DNA from: Carposina sasakii
Taxonomy: Eukaryota > Arthropoda > Insecta > Lepidoptera > Carposinidae
Assembly (NCBI GenBank): GCA_014607495.2
Contig: CP053161.1
Span: 4,783,115-4,847,114, forward strand
Reading direction: 5' to 3'
Length of the DNA: 64,000 nucleotides
Positions 12,121-24,671 of this stretch are shown here, in pieces; the first letter of the stretch is position 1, and every line of letters starts with the position of its first letter. The position numbers and the translations under genes are program-made. The notes under the pieces are model-generated. The model saw nothing but the letters and a program-made list of their open reading frames with translations, ran no database searches and had not been told where the DNA came from.

Positions 12121-13315
12121 AACAAAAGACCATAAGATAAGTGATGATGAACCAAGTTCAAAATTATCTCATAATAACTAATGTTAGACCTATAATAGAC
12201 ATGTTTTCATCCTCATAAATAGTACACAATTAAACATCCTTCCAATACTTTATTATCAGAACAGACAAATATTTTAATGCTATGATCATTATTATATTTT
12301 TGTATGATGTATCTATTTCTTTATACATATAGTGTACCTCATATAGACTTCTATGTGTTTCATACAGACAGAGCATTAGGATGGGAGTATAAGAGTATTT
12401 CCATTATGCCCTGAAAAGCTAGGTTTCTCAAGAACTCAATATAAATCAATGTAATTCAGATCCAAAAAGTCCATTTACTTGATTGGGAAGTTAAAAATAT
12501 TTTCTTATTAACTGAATATAATTGCACATAAAATAAGTTCACTGAGATTCTAAGGTAATGTATGTACAAAGATGAGCTTATCTCTTCCGAAACTCTTAAA
12601 TTACCAGACATTTCTTCCATACCAGACCAGTTTCATATTAGAATTGTTATTGACATCATAATTTATAAAATATATTGAGTCAGTCCAATATATAAATAAT
12701 ACATACATTCAATAAAAATTTAATGAATATCAATGCTTAAGGTTCTTTACTCCTGTATCACATATTGTTAAATTGTTACATGTCTAGTTAAAATTGATAA
12801 GGCAGTTCATATACATAATCCAAGTCTAGTTAAACTGGTATGTGTCTTTTCAATGTGATGAGTGTTAGTTTTTTGTCTCATATATCTATCTTATCTCATT
12901 GTAAATGTACCTTAGGAATATGAGTTTCTAGGAGACCAGATTGTGTCCATCCCGAGACTAAATCAGTGTTTGTCACATTTACCTGGTCAAGAGCTATAGG
13001 ACAATGTGAGGTATCACACTGGGCTGCAAAGGTATATTCATGGATGTTTAGATAGTTGTGGGTTGTCAAAACCAAGCCACACAATGATAAAAGTTTGAAA
13101 ACCACTGTCCTAACTTTTTTTTTCATTTTTTTTTTTTTTACAACTTAATCTAACAATAAATAATGGTATATATGAGAAGTTAGATTGAATTTGAAAATTC
13201 AAAATTTGCAAGAGTTGATGAAAAATAATGTGATAAGTGTCTAGTAGGTACATATTAGTTAGGTATGTAAATTGATGAATTTAGTAAGTAAATAAATAAG
13301 GGTATGATTTAAGCT

Positions 13316-13950
13316 GTCACCAATTGAAGTCCTTTTTTGTTTCCTTAATAATAAAGTTTGCCCCCAAAATAATAGATTTGTCACCAAAATCTAGTCACCA
13401 AACAATATAAAATCAGTTCCACAATATATCACCTAAAATCATGGAGATATAAGGTCTAGTACCATATTAATATTTTTGAATGTATTTTAATAGGTTTGTC
13501 CTAATAAGTATTGAAGCAAATTAATTAAAAGTTATCACCAATAAATCATATTTTTGCCGCTAGAAATCGTCTTGGACTTAAACATGTAACCTAACACCGA
13601 AGAAATCGGCCGCCTCATTCTTGTAACCTATATTGCCAGATTCGGATCCGCCCAAACAGGTAACCATAAGCAATTAGCTAAATTTGCAAGTATTTGGTGA
13701 CAGATCTATCATTTTGAGGACAAACCTATTATTTAAGTAGCAAAACTATTATTGTGAGAACGACGTTTATATTCAATCAATGCACTACAATTTCTTTGGT
13801 GATCCATCTTTTAATTTACACATATATTAAAATCGATTTGGTGATTCATACCTGGGAACACATTTGTTTATCTGAGAACGAAAATATTTCGTGGCTATAG
13901 ATCTAATTATTTGGTGATACAACTTGACAAATATAAATTTTGGTGACAGA
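13316..13950. repeat. Inverted array of TTTGGTGA / TCACCAAA motifs
   Basis: Five TCACC(A/T)A-type motifs occur in the left half (13316, 13380, 13394, about 13429 and 13534). Five TTGGTGA motifs in the opposite sense occur in the right half (13693, about 13795, 13837, 13911 and 13938). The switch in orientation near 13.6 kb gives the block fold-back symmetry. This is typical of DNA elements with repeated subterminal transposase-binding sites. The outer ends and any target duplication were not resolved. Confidence 0.5.
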
Positions 13951-14460
13951 AAATATAGTTCCCAATAAATAATGTATTTTGAATGAACAAGCTGTACTGT
14001 ACTGTTATGGTGTTGATATTCTGGGTTTTAGGTACTAAATTACATACTTCAATGATAGATATGGATGATTTTGTATTTTCTTTGTTTACCCAGTTGGGCT
14101 AGTTACAATATTTTAACCTATAAGCCTAATAATGTGATTTACTAGATCTAAGCAAATCTAAAAATATTAATTTATCGGTAGGTGGTACTCGTAGTAGGTG
14201 ACATAATGACATTTATTTTATATTTTATGAAATCGACATGGATTGACCTAAGGGCTCTTTTGTCTATAAGAAAATCACAAAAAATAACTCCATTTTGTTG
14301 GCCAACAGAAATAGGTAAATACCTACCTACATCTAAAAGATAAAGTGGCATGGACAATGTAACAATTTTACGTGCGACAGTTCGTAAAGTTATCGCGACT
14401 TTTCCTTTGCCTTTTATTTAGACTCGCATGCTTAATATTAATAACATTAGGTACATTTTA

Positions 14461-14501
14461 GAGGAAAAGTCTAGCAAGTCAAGTATGCTAGACTTTTCCT
14501 C
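14461..14501. repeat. Perfect 16-bp stem hairpin
   Basis: GAGGAAAAGTCTAGCA at 14461-14476 and its exact reverse complement at 14486-14501 flank a 9-nt loop. One mismatch further out, TTTT pairs with AAAA and lengthens the stem. No gene is adjacent. Confidence 0.7.
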
Positions 14502-15365
14502 CAAAAGCAAAAAATAAAGGCTTCCTATAGATAGAGGAAATGTTATGATAACTTTTCTATCTCTGCTGTCGTTCGTGATATTGCTACATTGTCTATGCCT
14601 CAAATTCAACTTTCAGTATGTACTTATGCGATTGTTATTTTTGTGGGTAAACGTGTTTTAACTTACGACACTGGCTTTGTTCAATAAAATATAAGGTGGT
14701 AATGACGTAACGAAAACTTCAAGGGGTAAGTTACCTTACGATAGTTTATTCAATTCCATCCTACCCTAAGTGAGGGTTGTATGAGGGAAACATATTATAA
14801 ATAAATACCAACGTCATTAATTATTCTGACTGAGCAGTGAGGAATTTAATTTAGATACCACCCATAGTCAATAGGGAGGTACAGCTGTGAAACATTGTAA
14901 TATTCTGTAAATAGGTACCATTTATTTATGACCAATGTACATAGAACCTAAACAATTAGCATTATTCAATGCAAGTTGTCGATGAGTATATTTTGTTCGT
15001 ACCTACTTATTTCTAAATCCGTCAATATTGCTGTAAAGTTCTCAAAAATAATGGAATAGGTAGAGTGCGTTTCATAGAATAGTTCCTTTAGAGGATGGCG
15101 CTAGTTACTACTAGTGATGTGTACGGCTGCTACAGGCTGTATACGGCTGTATACAAAAAATGTTAGTTCCGAAACCAGGGCTACTCTATAAAACGGACTC
15201 GTATTTTAGGATAAGTGTAACTTTTATTAAAATAACTTTTCAAGCCTGATTACTTTTGTCTTTAGTTTTCTCGTTTCAGTAATAAAGTCCTCTGTCGAGG
15301 TCCTAGGGTTTTTGTATTCGAAATTCTAATACTGTTTTATAATATGGATTAATATTTCCCATGGA

Positions 15366-15516
15366 GGTGGGCAGCAGCGCCTCCCGTGTTGACAACATAG
15401 TCCAAAATACAAACTGCGGTCACCAACCCGCCTGCCCAGCGTGGTATTTGCCCATATATCCCCCATGGCAGTCTTGTGGCGTGCCTACGTCTAGCAGTGG
15501 ACTGTAATAGGCTGAT
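15366..15516 (-). repeat. Repeat family B, copy 4 (minus, truncated)
   Basis: Contains 'GGTGGGCAGCAGCGCCTCCC', 'CCCGCCTGCCCAGCGTGG' and 'GCGTGCCTACGTC' in minus-strand order, and lacks both outer parts of the longer copies. Confidence 0.55.
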
Positions 15517-16460
15517 GATGATAATGAATATTGCTGATGCGGGGTTTCACTAGAGTACATCAGTTGTAATCTCCTTCCGTGTTGTCGTAAGAGTCGACTA
15601 AGAAACTCGGGACATTCTCTCAAGCGATAGACTAACAACTTGTCACTGATAGACATGGCTGTGTTCCTGAATTGGGGTATCCAGAACTGCAGGATTATAA
15701 GGGAGACCCCATAGCCACTTTTAGCGTAGAGTGGACAAATGTTAATGATCTTGAATACTTGGTAGGTGATGATGAGACCACAGTGAGGTATCGCAAGGGA
15801 GATTAAACATATGGGTATTGCCAGTAAACCGGCAAAAACAAATAGAAATTTCTCCGGAGATCGGCCTGCCTGCGACCCTCGTAGCCCGCGCGTCATCTGC
15901 GCGCCCGTTATCTATTGTAGTTACTTTTTTATCCTTTGTTATTTGAACCTTCTTTTTTACACTGTCTTGTTTGTACATATAGCGCTAAAACAATATCCTT
16001 TGTACTCCGAACTTTCTAGGCATCCCTATTTTTTACACTGTTCTGTTCTGTATATATATAGCCCGGTGTCTGTAATAAAACACGATGCGTTTCCTAACGC
16101 TCAACGGTGACTTTTACTCGGAATCTTCATAAACCGTATCTAAACGTAGTGTCTGTGCAACGCTCAACGGTGACAGGATAACCAATACCAGGATACCCAA
16201 CCACTACAAACATTTACCTAGATGCCATCGTCACAAAACGCAAAAAAATAGTTTCTATTCTATGTGCACTTGGTGGTGGGTCAAAGGATCATAATACTTT
16301 ATACCCTCAAATAGGAAAACACGGTGTACTTAGTCGCTACCTTAGCCATTTATGAAGGTTTTATTTAAAACAGCACAGAAAAAAAAAATCACTGACATAA
16401 ATTGTCAAACCACAAATAAACCAAAATAAACACAAGAAGTGATAGTAAAACATCTTCAAA

Positions 16461-19400
16461 ATGAACGAACCGTTGCCCAAGAATGTAAAATCCACCAAAA
16501 ACAGACAGGAAACTATAAACCAAAGGGAGGAGAGTTTGAAACCGGTGGACAAACACAAGTTGTCCACCATCCCTCGAGTGCACTCCCACTTTTTGGTATC
16601 ATCAGAGAAGTTGGACAAAGTCACTCGGAGGGTCATAGCGCCGTATGCCCAAATAGAGAGGAAAGGACTAAAAGAAGAGGAAGTAAGAGATGGGACGTAT
16701 CTAGATATTAACAGGTTCAACGTGTTCTTAGAGGACACGGTTGATTTGGACACGCTTTTGTATGAAACTGCACAAGTTTTGAAAACTGTTACCAATAGCA
16801 CTGGTAAGTCTTGCAGTTCTTTATTCTTTGCAATCGTTATACTTGCCTAAGTTACTTCTATCCTAGTCCCACACTAAGATCCCTATTGTGTCGTGGGTAC
16901 ATGACTAGGAAACAAACATCGATATTCAATCAATGCACCTACCGGGATTAGACCCCAGGACCTATGAAGTCGCAGGGAGGGTCACTACTAACAACTCCGT
17001 CAATCGGTCGTCAAATAATTTAAGCTATGGGCACCTTCAATTCCAAGTTGAAATCTGGGTAGGGACAGTACCTAAAAGAGGGCGAGTTGGTGGATGTTAC
17101 CGATATGTAGGTAATTGTAGCCCCGTCGAAATACAGATAGGACAACAGAAACTAGAGAACACATTACGTCACCTACCTTGAAAATGTAAACTGTGTTTCC
17201 TGTGGTAGTGATCTCTAACATAGGGAAAATTACCTACCTTTGCATAGGTACGTCAGCATTTTTGTGTCGATTGCAGGTGTGTTTGTGTATATCGTCGACA
17301 AAACAAGAAACGAGTTAGTAATGATGCCCCAACACACCAAGAACCCAGAACGACATGAAGTTAATATCCCAATAGGTGAGTTCAATAAATCTTTTTCAAG
17401 GAATCATTATCAACCATGGAGAAAAAGGGTTTCAGGTCTGTGAGAAACCACGAGCCAGTAGTTTTACGATTGAGAGTAGATATTTTAAAAAAACAGTGCA
17501 AATACTTGACTCCAGGGGAAGGCAAAATCGCAGCAGCTCATGCAGCCTTTACCAAGGAGTTTTTACTCCTGGACGACGTGCCTCGAGACCGTCGCTTTGC
17601 CGAGGGTCTGAGGTGGATTGAGGCAAAGGTAGCGCTCTGCATGCCGGTGGTCAAGCCAGATGGCGACTGCTATGCCGTTCTAGAACTCTACAGGACCTTT
17701 TCTGACACCTACGACAATGTAAGTTGTTTCCTGATATGTTCTCTAGGAATTTGAAAGCAGTGGAGTAGGTAAATGGCGTCTTAACGCAGAAGACTAGAAG
17801 CGCTCTCTTTGTATCCTTCTGCTCCTCCTGTTGCTAATGTAGCATTTTTGGTGCTCCCTGTAGCATCAAGATTTCTAGCCACCTTTCTATGGATCCAGGA
17901 TTGAATACATACAGGATAAACTTAGTTCCTTAATCATTATCTTCCGAAATATCTTCCTATCTTTAATTCGATATTTCATTGAACTTTGGACAGTTGGACT
18001 TATGAAATAGGTGTCTAAATGGGATGCAGATTGTAGCACTAAATCCATTCCAATAGAACATAGTGTACACGGTAGTCAGCGTGGCTTGCTGGGCTGGGGC
18101 AGCGGCCCATCAGGCCCAAGCGAGGGTGACCCTGCAGAAGACAGGCCACCTGAACTCGGAACTGCGCTCGTTGCTGCAGAGCTACTTCCGAGACCTGGTG
18201 TCTATAGATACAATGCTGTCGGATATGCTGGTAAGCTTATGAATTTTGCGTTGAAAGCGTTGTATTTTGATGAACTTAAATCTTCTTTTATTCCGTTGAT
18301 ATTTAACTAAACTCAACTGGGGGCTTTATGAGTGACAGCAAACTTCGCAAAGTTATCTGTAGAATCCTCATTTCCGCCAATAACCGACAGACTTCATCAC
18401 ATCCTAAGGGTTTCTATTTGTGGAAATTTTTCTTAATTTAGCGAACGTTGCTGTCGCTCGTAAAAATTTTACATTTCTCTATGCCCTCTGATCTAAAACC
18501 AAAGTCGAAACTGGGCATAGGGTTCTGCGAACTCTGATGAATCTTTGCGTATCTACCTAAGTACAGAGGTACCTATTTGCGATGTTTCCTATGGTTGAAT
18601 TTTAATAACATTTTATGCTTATCAGAATAAATTATCAAAATCATACCTATCTGTAAAATTACAATTTGATTTTGTGTCCAAATGAGGTAGTAATAATAAG
18701 CCTTCAAAGTTAAGTGAGCAAGTCCATTTTTAAAATGTGAACTTAATTGAAAATTACAACAGCACAGCCACTTTTGTTATGTGACCATATTTATAAACGC
18801 AACATTTAATGTAGCTGTCGAACAAAAGTTCTTTCACGCGCGTACAAATTAGTGAAAAAGTGACGTCATATCGTGGTAGCCGTTTGTATGGAGCGTTTTT
18901 TTGACAATTCCAAAAATGTGATTTTTAACGTTTTCACGCTAGCCAAGTTTTTCTTTCGCAAATTTTTTTTTTTTTATGATCTTTCGATATAAATACGAAT
19001 AAAAAAACTGTCAACTACTATATTACTACTCTATTACGTTCTATTTAACAAAAGTTACGTAGGTAAGGGTAGCTGTTTTGATGTCGTTCCACTAATATTT
19101 GTTTTACCCTCGTCCTGTCCATCCATAATTTCTCTCAGGCTGTAGTTAAATCCTTCATGGGAGCCATGCGCAGCAGCTTCTACATCAATCGATAAAGAGC
19201 TGGTGGGTGAGCTGCTTCAAGCCGACATGTGGGACGACGGGTGGACCACTGAAAAGTCCACCATGCCGAGGAAGAAAACTAAAATCAAGTAGGTGGAGTA
19301 TAGGCTGAACCGCTAAAGTCGCCAGCACCATACCGCGTTGTGTCTAGTACCTACCAGCACCGGTAGCATTACATGGCAAAAACGCGAGGCGACGCGATAA

Positions 19401-22400
19401 GACCCCGCGTGAATTTAAACGCCTAGCTCGCAGCGCGGGTATATCGCAGACGGCGCGAAGCGGGTTTCGATGTCAGCTTGAAGTGTGAAACGTCATTTTG
19501 TCGCGAATTTTTATATTTAGGCGCCACAAAAAGCGCGACATACGTGAGTCGCGGACGGCATGCTACTGGTGCAGAATAATCAAAGAGTAGCTATTAATTA
19601 ATAGTCTTTGCCTGCCATACATACATAAACTAGACATAGATACAATCAAGGGTTTGCGAGACTATTTAGATGACACTATCGAATTACCAAACGAAACCTC
19701 TTCGTCGTTTTGGGCATATTTCTTTCATCGCACTGTAACTAATACAATGTTATCATATTGTAGAAGATCAGAGGTATAAATAAATAAATAATTAAATATA
19801 ATATTCACACTTAAATGAGCCACATGTTTCCGCCATAAGAAGCCCACTGCTGAACATTAGGCCTCCCCCAAAATGAGGTGATCACTGGTTACGTTAATCA
19901 CGACTAACACTTTTGTCAGTCTTTCACTGATGGTCTACGACTACGGGATGCTTGTACATCTATTCATCCGTTCTAGTTTATCTCAAGAACAAACTCCAGC
20001 CGGTCTGGTCGCGCGTACAGGAAACCAGCTGAACATCTATGATGCTTACAAAGATCCTCGGTTCACTAAGGAAGTGGATCCCAACAACTGGGACGGTTGT
20101 ACGATCCTGTCTTGTCTGGCCTATTAAGGACAAAAATGGGGTTATAGGTATGATTGAACTACATAATAAGCAGGACCACATTAGATTTACATACCTACGG
20201 ATCGATTAATGTCCGCGCAAAGCGGTAGGTACATTTATTAATGAAATTGTATTAGGCGTTACAATTCGGAAGTTCAAACATTCACTATGGGTGCGCCCAC
20301 CACCGGGAATGTGTTGGGTTTTAGAGGTTCATAATAATTAGTGGTTTACTAATTTCTATAATCCTGAGGATGCCACCGTTGTTGGCGAAACATATGTAGA
20401 TTATTTATCTAGTTTTTGATTTCGGAATAGTGCAATGTATTGTCTTGCATGCTAGGTGCTCGGGTCTGGTTTCTCGTGGCGATTGTAGTTAGTGCAAGTG
20501 CCTGTTTTCGCAGTTATGAGTTATCAGATCCGAGGGTCAGTGGAGGGTGTAGGGCCCGGTGGTGGGCGCACCCATAGTGAAGGTACATTTATTGTAAGAA
20601 CTGCGCAGGATCTAAACTACCTTTCTCCTACGTAAGCTTTCACTAAGGTTACTGGTCCACAGGCTAGCTTGGTGAGTGCCCTAGCTAGTCAAATCTATTC
20701 TAGTAATCATCACAAGAGGTCATCGAAATAAACCATTATGCCAACATTAAAGAATCGGATAAAACGGAACATCTGACCTGGCTATGCTAAACGTGTCAGG
20801 ATCTCCTCCGTGATCTGGATGCCCTATTTTCAGGAACACAGCCGTGTGTAGGTATGTATGTACGTACTTATATAAAAAAACGGATCTTCTCAGATTCCTC
20901 TCTTCTCTATACCTTTGTTAATACTATATACGTAAGTTGCATTGCAGATGCACCATCTGCGAATACGGTAATGAGGTCGCCTGAGGGCGTTTAGATAAGA
21001 AAGGGACCATTTTATTTTCAGGAGTTGTCCAGCTCATAAACAAGATAAATGCGCAGCCTTTCAACGAGGAGGATGAAGAGATATTCGCCGTGTTCGTCAG
21101 CTATTGCTCGCTGATTGTGCACTTTTACAACATGCAGCAGAAGAAGATATATCATGTATGTAATGTACTTATATACGCGTTATTGTTGTTAAGAATAGTA
21201 GGTAGGTAATAGGTAAGCATTAGCTGCGGCAGTTTGTTTGTAAGGCGGACAGACCATGGAGAAGTTTCTCCGTGGGACAGGCTGATAGGTAATAAGGTAA
21301 TTCCTATAGAAGTATCACTACTTCGCGTCTTGAATATATTTTGTGTCATCCAAGGTATTTTTTTGGGCTTAGACAATGTTTTACAGCGACGTTCGTTGTC
21401 GCAACACTCACTCACACCAATAGCTGTTTGAGTTCATAACGTAACTTGACGAACGCGCGCAAATGAAGGCTTCCTGTTGGAGCAAACGTGTCGTTAATGA
21501 ACCTCTATCGATTAGATCGAGAAATAATATTATTATTACTTTGTCTAAGGACCTTGGCCGAACTTTATCTAATTAACGTGACCATGGTGCTACATATGCC
21601 AGTGTATTAAAATCTCCTTAAATTCTAGGAAAACTTGAATAAATTATACTCAGAGCTCATGAGTCTACATTTGAACCCGTGCAGACACGACATGGATGAG
21701 TTGATGGAAACCAACGGGATCATCATTGCGCCCAGTAACTTTAAAAGGTAGGTATTCAGAGGATCTTTGCCCTGTCCCATATGATTCACTCCATTAATTT
21801 CGGCTTTCCAGATAATATTCAGGTAAAAGGTGCCTGATGATAAATAACACCTAATGAGATACTCAACTCATTTATTAAACACAAAAGAAGCGCTTAATTA
21901 ATTCATTAATTATCAATGATAGCTAGCTTTTTTCATTCCACCAGTTTCGACTACCACATAAGCGAAGGCAGTCGCGAGGACATGCCAGGGCTGGTCTGCT
22001 ACATGTTTATCGAAATATTCGAAGACCGGACGTTTGACCGCGCCAGCTTAGCCAACTTTGCCATGACCATCCTTCGCTGCTACAGAAATAATCCATACCA
22101 CAACGCTGAACATGCGTTCTGCTTCACGCATACCATGTTCCTGATTCTCACTAAGAATACTGGCTATTTTGATTTCATTGAGGTAAGAGTCACGTAGCAG
22201 ACCTGTGCTGATGCGGGGCGTCACTCACAAGAATACATCAACTGCATCTCTTTTCGTGCACGTCGTGCAATAATTTAGGTACATCAATTTTATTTGATTC
22301 GCTTTGTTTCCGTAACAAAGGATAGTAGTGTGATTGATAGATAACGCAATTCAGTAACGTTCTTTAAGGATACTGCTCATTTTTATCTGTCAATAACCCA

Positions 22401-24578
22401 ATATTGCCTTGTGACGTGCCCTGGGGGAGGCCTACGTCCAGCATTGAACTGCTGATAGTTATTTATCTGAGCTTTACCTATAACCTATAAAAGTTTATGC
22501 TTTGGAAGTCTGTAGCAGGTAAGTTTTCTTCCTAGACCTTGGCCCTCATGCTAGCTGGACTCTGCCACGACCTGGACCATCCGGGATACAACAACAACTT
22601 CCTGGCCCTCATCAAGCATCCGCTCGCACAGATGTACAAGTCTTCTATACTGGAGTACCACCATTACTTTTTGGCAAAGAAGATTATTGAGGTAAGGTTC
22701 AGGTTAAAACTTACATGTTAGCTTGTTTTCTAGATTATAAGATGTGGGAAAACCTAGTTAAACATAATAGGCTACTAATCCACAAATAAGAGGTCAGGCT
22801 TAAGGTCCTGTCAAAAGTAGTAAGAGTTTATCCCACCGCTGATATCCTACGATCAACCCAAGGCATTGCGCATGCATAACTGATGCAAATTTGGGTTCTT
22901 TAGTTTCGGATAAGTATTTCTCATAATCCCGGGATTGACCCATTCTCGCCATTGCAACTCCTGTAAGCCAAAATCCACAGAGAAACGCAAAATCCTCATG
23001 ACATCTGTAGTAGGTACGTATTACATGACCCTCCTTCTCTTCAACCAACATCCAGGACAAGAAGATCCTCTGCAAGATTCCCCTCGCCGACCGAGAGCGA
23101 GTAATGGACGAGATGAAGTACGCCATCCTGTGCACAGACCTCGCGGTATACTTCCAAGTGCGCGCGCAGCTCGCGCCGCTTGTTGCTGAACATTCGTTTG
23201 ACTGGTCTGACAATGCGCATCGCAAACTGTTGAAGGTAAGTACCAGATGGATACCTTATTTGTTCAAGAGAACCCTAGATCTCTCGCTGCAATTTTTTGA
23301 GGATAATGACGTCACTAAGCAGTGCTTTCGTTAAGCGGGCATTTTGTCATGATCCTGCCCTTATCCTACATTATCTTAGCTACTATGTGGTCGGCTCAAT
23401 ATAGTTTCTATCAAAAACCAAGTTTATAAGGAAGTTTCCGATTTCTAGATTGTCACTGGTTCACCCCCACCAATTTTCCGACCCATTTATGATGAATTTA
23501 TCCACATCCAGGGCATTTTAATGACGACAAGCGATCTCTCTGGATGCTGTAAACCATTCGGCGTCTCTAAGGTCATAGCCGAATCGGTTTATGAAGAATT
23601 TTATAACCAGGTGAAGTACATAGACTATATAGTTTTTGTTTTGTAAATGAATCGATATTTCCGTTCAATTCGGCCGTTAGGTATGTCCAAGCATCTTCAT
23701 CTTACCTATTGGAGCCGATTTTTCTAAACGCCAGAAAGCCTATCAGAAGAATAAAGTTGATGCGTCTTTCTCTAAAACTTGGGCATAGACAGCATCAACT
23801 TTTTTCTTCTTTTAGGCTATCTGACGTTTGGAAAAATCAGCCCTAAATCGAACACAATGTCGCTCAGGGAGACAAAGAGCGCGAGATGGGCTACACGCCG
23901 CTCAGCATGATGGACCGGCGCCGCAGCGTGAACCAGCCGGCCGAGCAGATACAGTTCCTGTCGGTCGTGGTGCTGCCGTGCCTGCTGCTGCTGCAGAGCG
24001 TCCTGCCCAACACCAGCCCGCTTACCGACTACTGCAGGTGAGGGGGAGTGGAAGCGGCGACCGCAGGTAGGGTCAACCACTGCAGATAGGATCACCGACT
24101 GTAGTAGGTAAGGACCAGGTATCGTAGGTAGGGTCAGCGACTGCGGATAGAATCATCGACTGCCGGTTGTATCAACGACTGCAGTACAGTAACGATAGCA
24201 GACTGATCAGCGACTGCAGAACGACTGAATGTAGAATCAACGATTGCATAGACAGCCACTGATGTGCCGGTCCTTTGGCATGGTAGAAAGAGATGTAGGT
24301 ACATACTTTAAATACGATATTGGTTGAGACGAGCTTTCTTTGAAGTGCTTGTGCAGTAAGCCTGCTGTATCTCACCTGCCTGTCTGTAAGTAAGTAGTAC
24401 CTACTATGTATTTAAATACTAAGTACGTATTCTGTGTTCCTTGCACAGACAAACGCAAGAGTCCTGGCACGAAGAAATAGAGATCCGCGGCCAAAAACTT
24501 TGGAGGCAAGAGGATTCCGTGCCCAACGTCGTCAATAGCCGTCTCAACGTTAAAGAGAAGTCGGAGAGCAGTAGTTAA
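16461..24578 (+). CDS. Tandem-GAF class I cyclic-nucleotide phosphodiesterase, 14 exons, two frameshifts in GAF-B
   Basis: Exons: 16461-16803, 17277-17375, 17516-17718, 18057-18230, 19139-19288, 19977-20147, 21022-21155, 21629-21747, 21945-22182, 22536-22691, 23056-23235, 23512-23610, 23868-24037 and 24449-24578. All junctions fit in phase. The summed length is a whole number of codons only after subtracting one base in exon 5 and one in exon 6, giving about 787 residues. Layout: GAF-A about 90-235, GAF-B about 275-425, catalytic domain about 465-760. Catalytic marks are intact: YHNAEHA (His516, His520), the HDLDHPGYNNNF signature from His554, TSDLS with Asp663, and the invariant Gln715. It should hydrolyse cAMP and/or cGMP. 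The layout matches the PDE2/5/6/10/11 group, but I cannot name the subfamily. In exon 5 the frame jumps between 'SSFYI' and 'IDKELV' near 19187. In exon 6 it jumps between 'CTIL' and 'PIKDKNG' near 20110-20120. The start ATG has a good context (AAAATG). The C-terminus ends in serines without a prenylation box. Confidence 0.85.
18570..19030 (+). repeat. About 460-bp repeat in PDE intron 4, inverted partner at 63335-63812
   Basis: Blocks 'ATAACATTTTATGCTTAT', 'CTGTAAAATTACAATTTGAT', 'GTGACGTCAT', 'GGTAGCCGTTTGTATGGAGC' and 'ATGATCTTTCGATATAAATA' recur in reverse order and orientation at 63335-63812. The spacing is collinear throughout, so the two are copies of one element. No coding capacity. 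Confidence 0.65.
19353..19585. mobile_element. CpG-rich MITE-like element in PDE intron 5
   Basis: The ends carry CAGCACCGGTAGCAT and, inverted, ATGCTACTGGTGC. The inside is unusually CpG-rich for this window (GCGAGGCGACGCG, GTCGCGGACGG). It lies between the two frameshifted GAF-B exons but outside both. The target duplication was not resolved. Confidence 0.45.
20283..20579. mobile_element. Element with 25-bp terminal inverted repeats in PDE intron 6
   Basis: Starts CACTATGGGTGCGCCCACCA and ends with the exact inverse; the repeats extend through CCGGG. A shorter copy lies at 27777-27916. The flanking text 'GGCGTTACAATTCGGAAGTT' also recurs, inverted, beside the second copy. The true unit is therefore probably larger than the palindromic part, or both copies sit in the same older repeat. 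Confidence 0.6.
24024..24250 (+). repeat. Degenerate tandem array of splice-donor-like units in PDE intron 13
   Basis: The end of exon 13 and its donor read ACCGACTACTGCAG|GTGAGG. Directly downstream, related units such as GCGACCGCAGGTAGGGTC, ACCACTGCAGATAGGATC and AGCGACTGCGGATAGAATC follow for over 200 bp with a period of about 20-25 bp. The unit looks like a copy of the exon end, several with an AG|GTAGG donor-like core. Confidence 0.55.
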
Positions 24579-24627
24579 TTAATTATTTAGTTATAGTGTA
24601 TGGAGGAAGATCTAGAAGGGATGGCCT

Positions 24628-24633
24628 AATAAA
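24628..24633 (+). terminator. Poly(A) signal of the PDE gene
   Basis: AATAAA 50 bases after the PDE stop codon at 24576-24578, the first such hexamer in the 3' flank. Confidence 0.55.
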
Positions 24634-24671
24634 ACATAGATTTTTATTTGTTTACAGCGAGTTTTATTTTC

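Larger units (their letters stand above)
12121..16460. other. AT-rich intergenic stretch between Ashwin and the PDE gene
   Basis: No exon could be supported. It holds the 3' flank of Ashwin, a repeat with dispersed TTTGGTGA motifs (13316-13950), a perfect hairpin (14461-14501) and a short repeat-B piece (15366-15516). On the minus strand near 13110, the text CAGTGGTTTTCAAACTTTT resembles an hAT-type terminus, but I found no second end. Open frames at 15.4-16.0 kb look repeat-derived. Confidence 0.6.

Noticed and set aside
16361..16801. Minus-strand 146-codon frame
   Set aside because: Antisense shadow of PDE exon 1.
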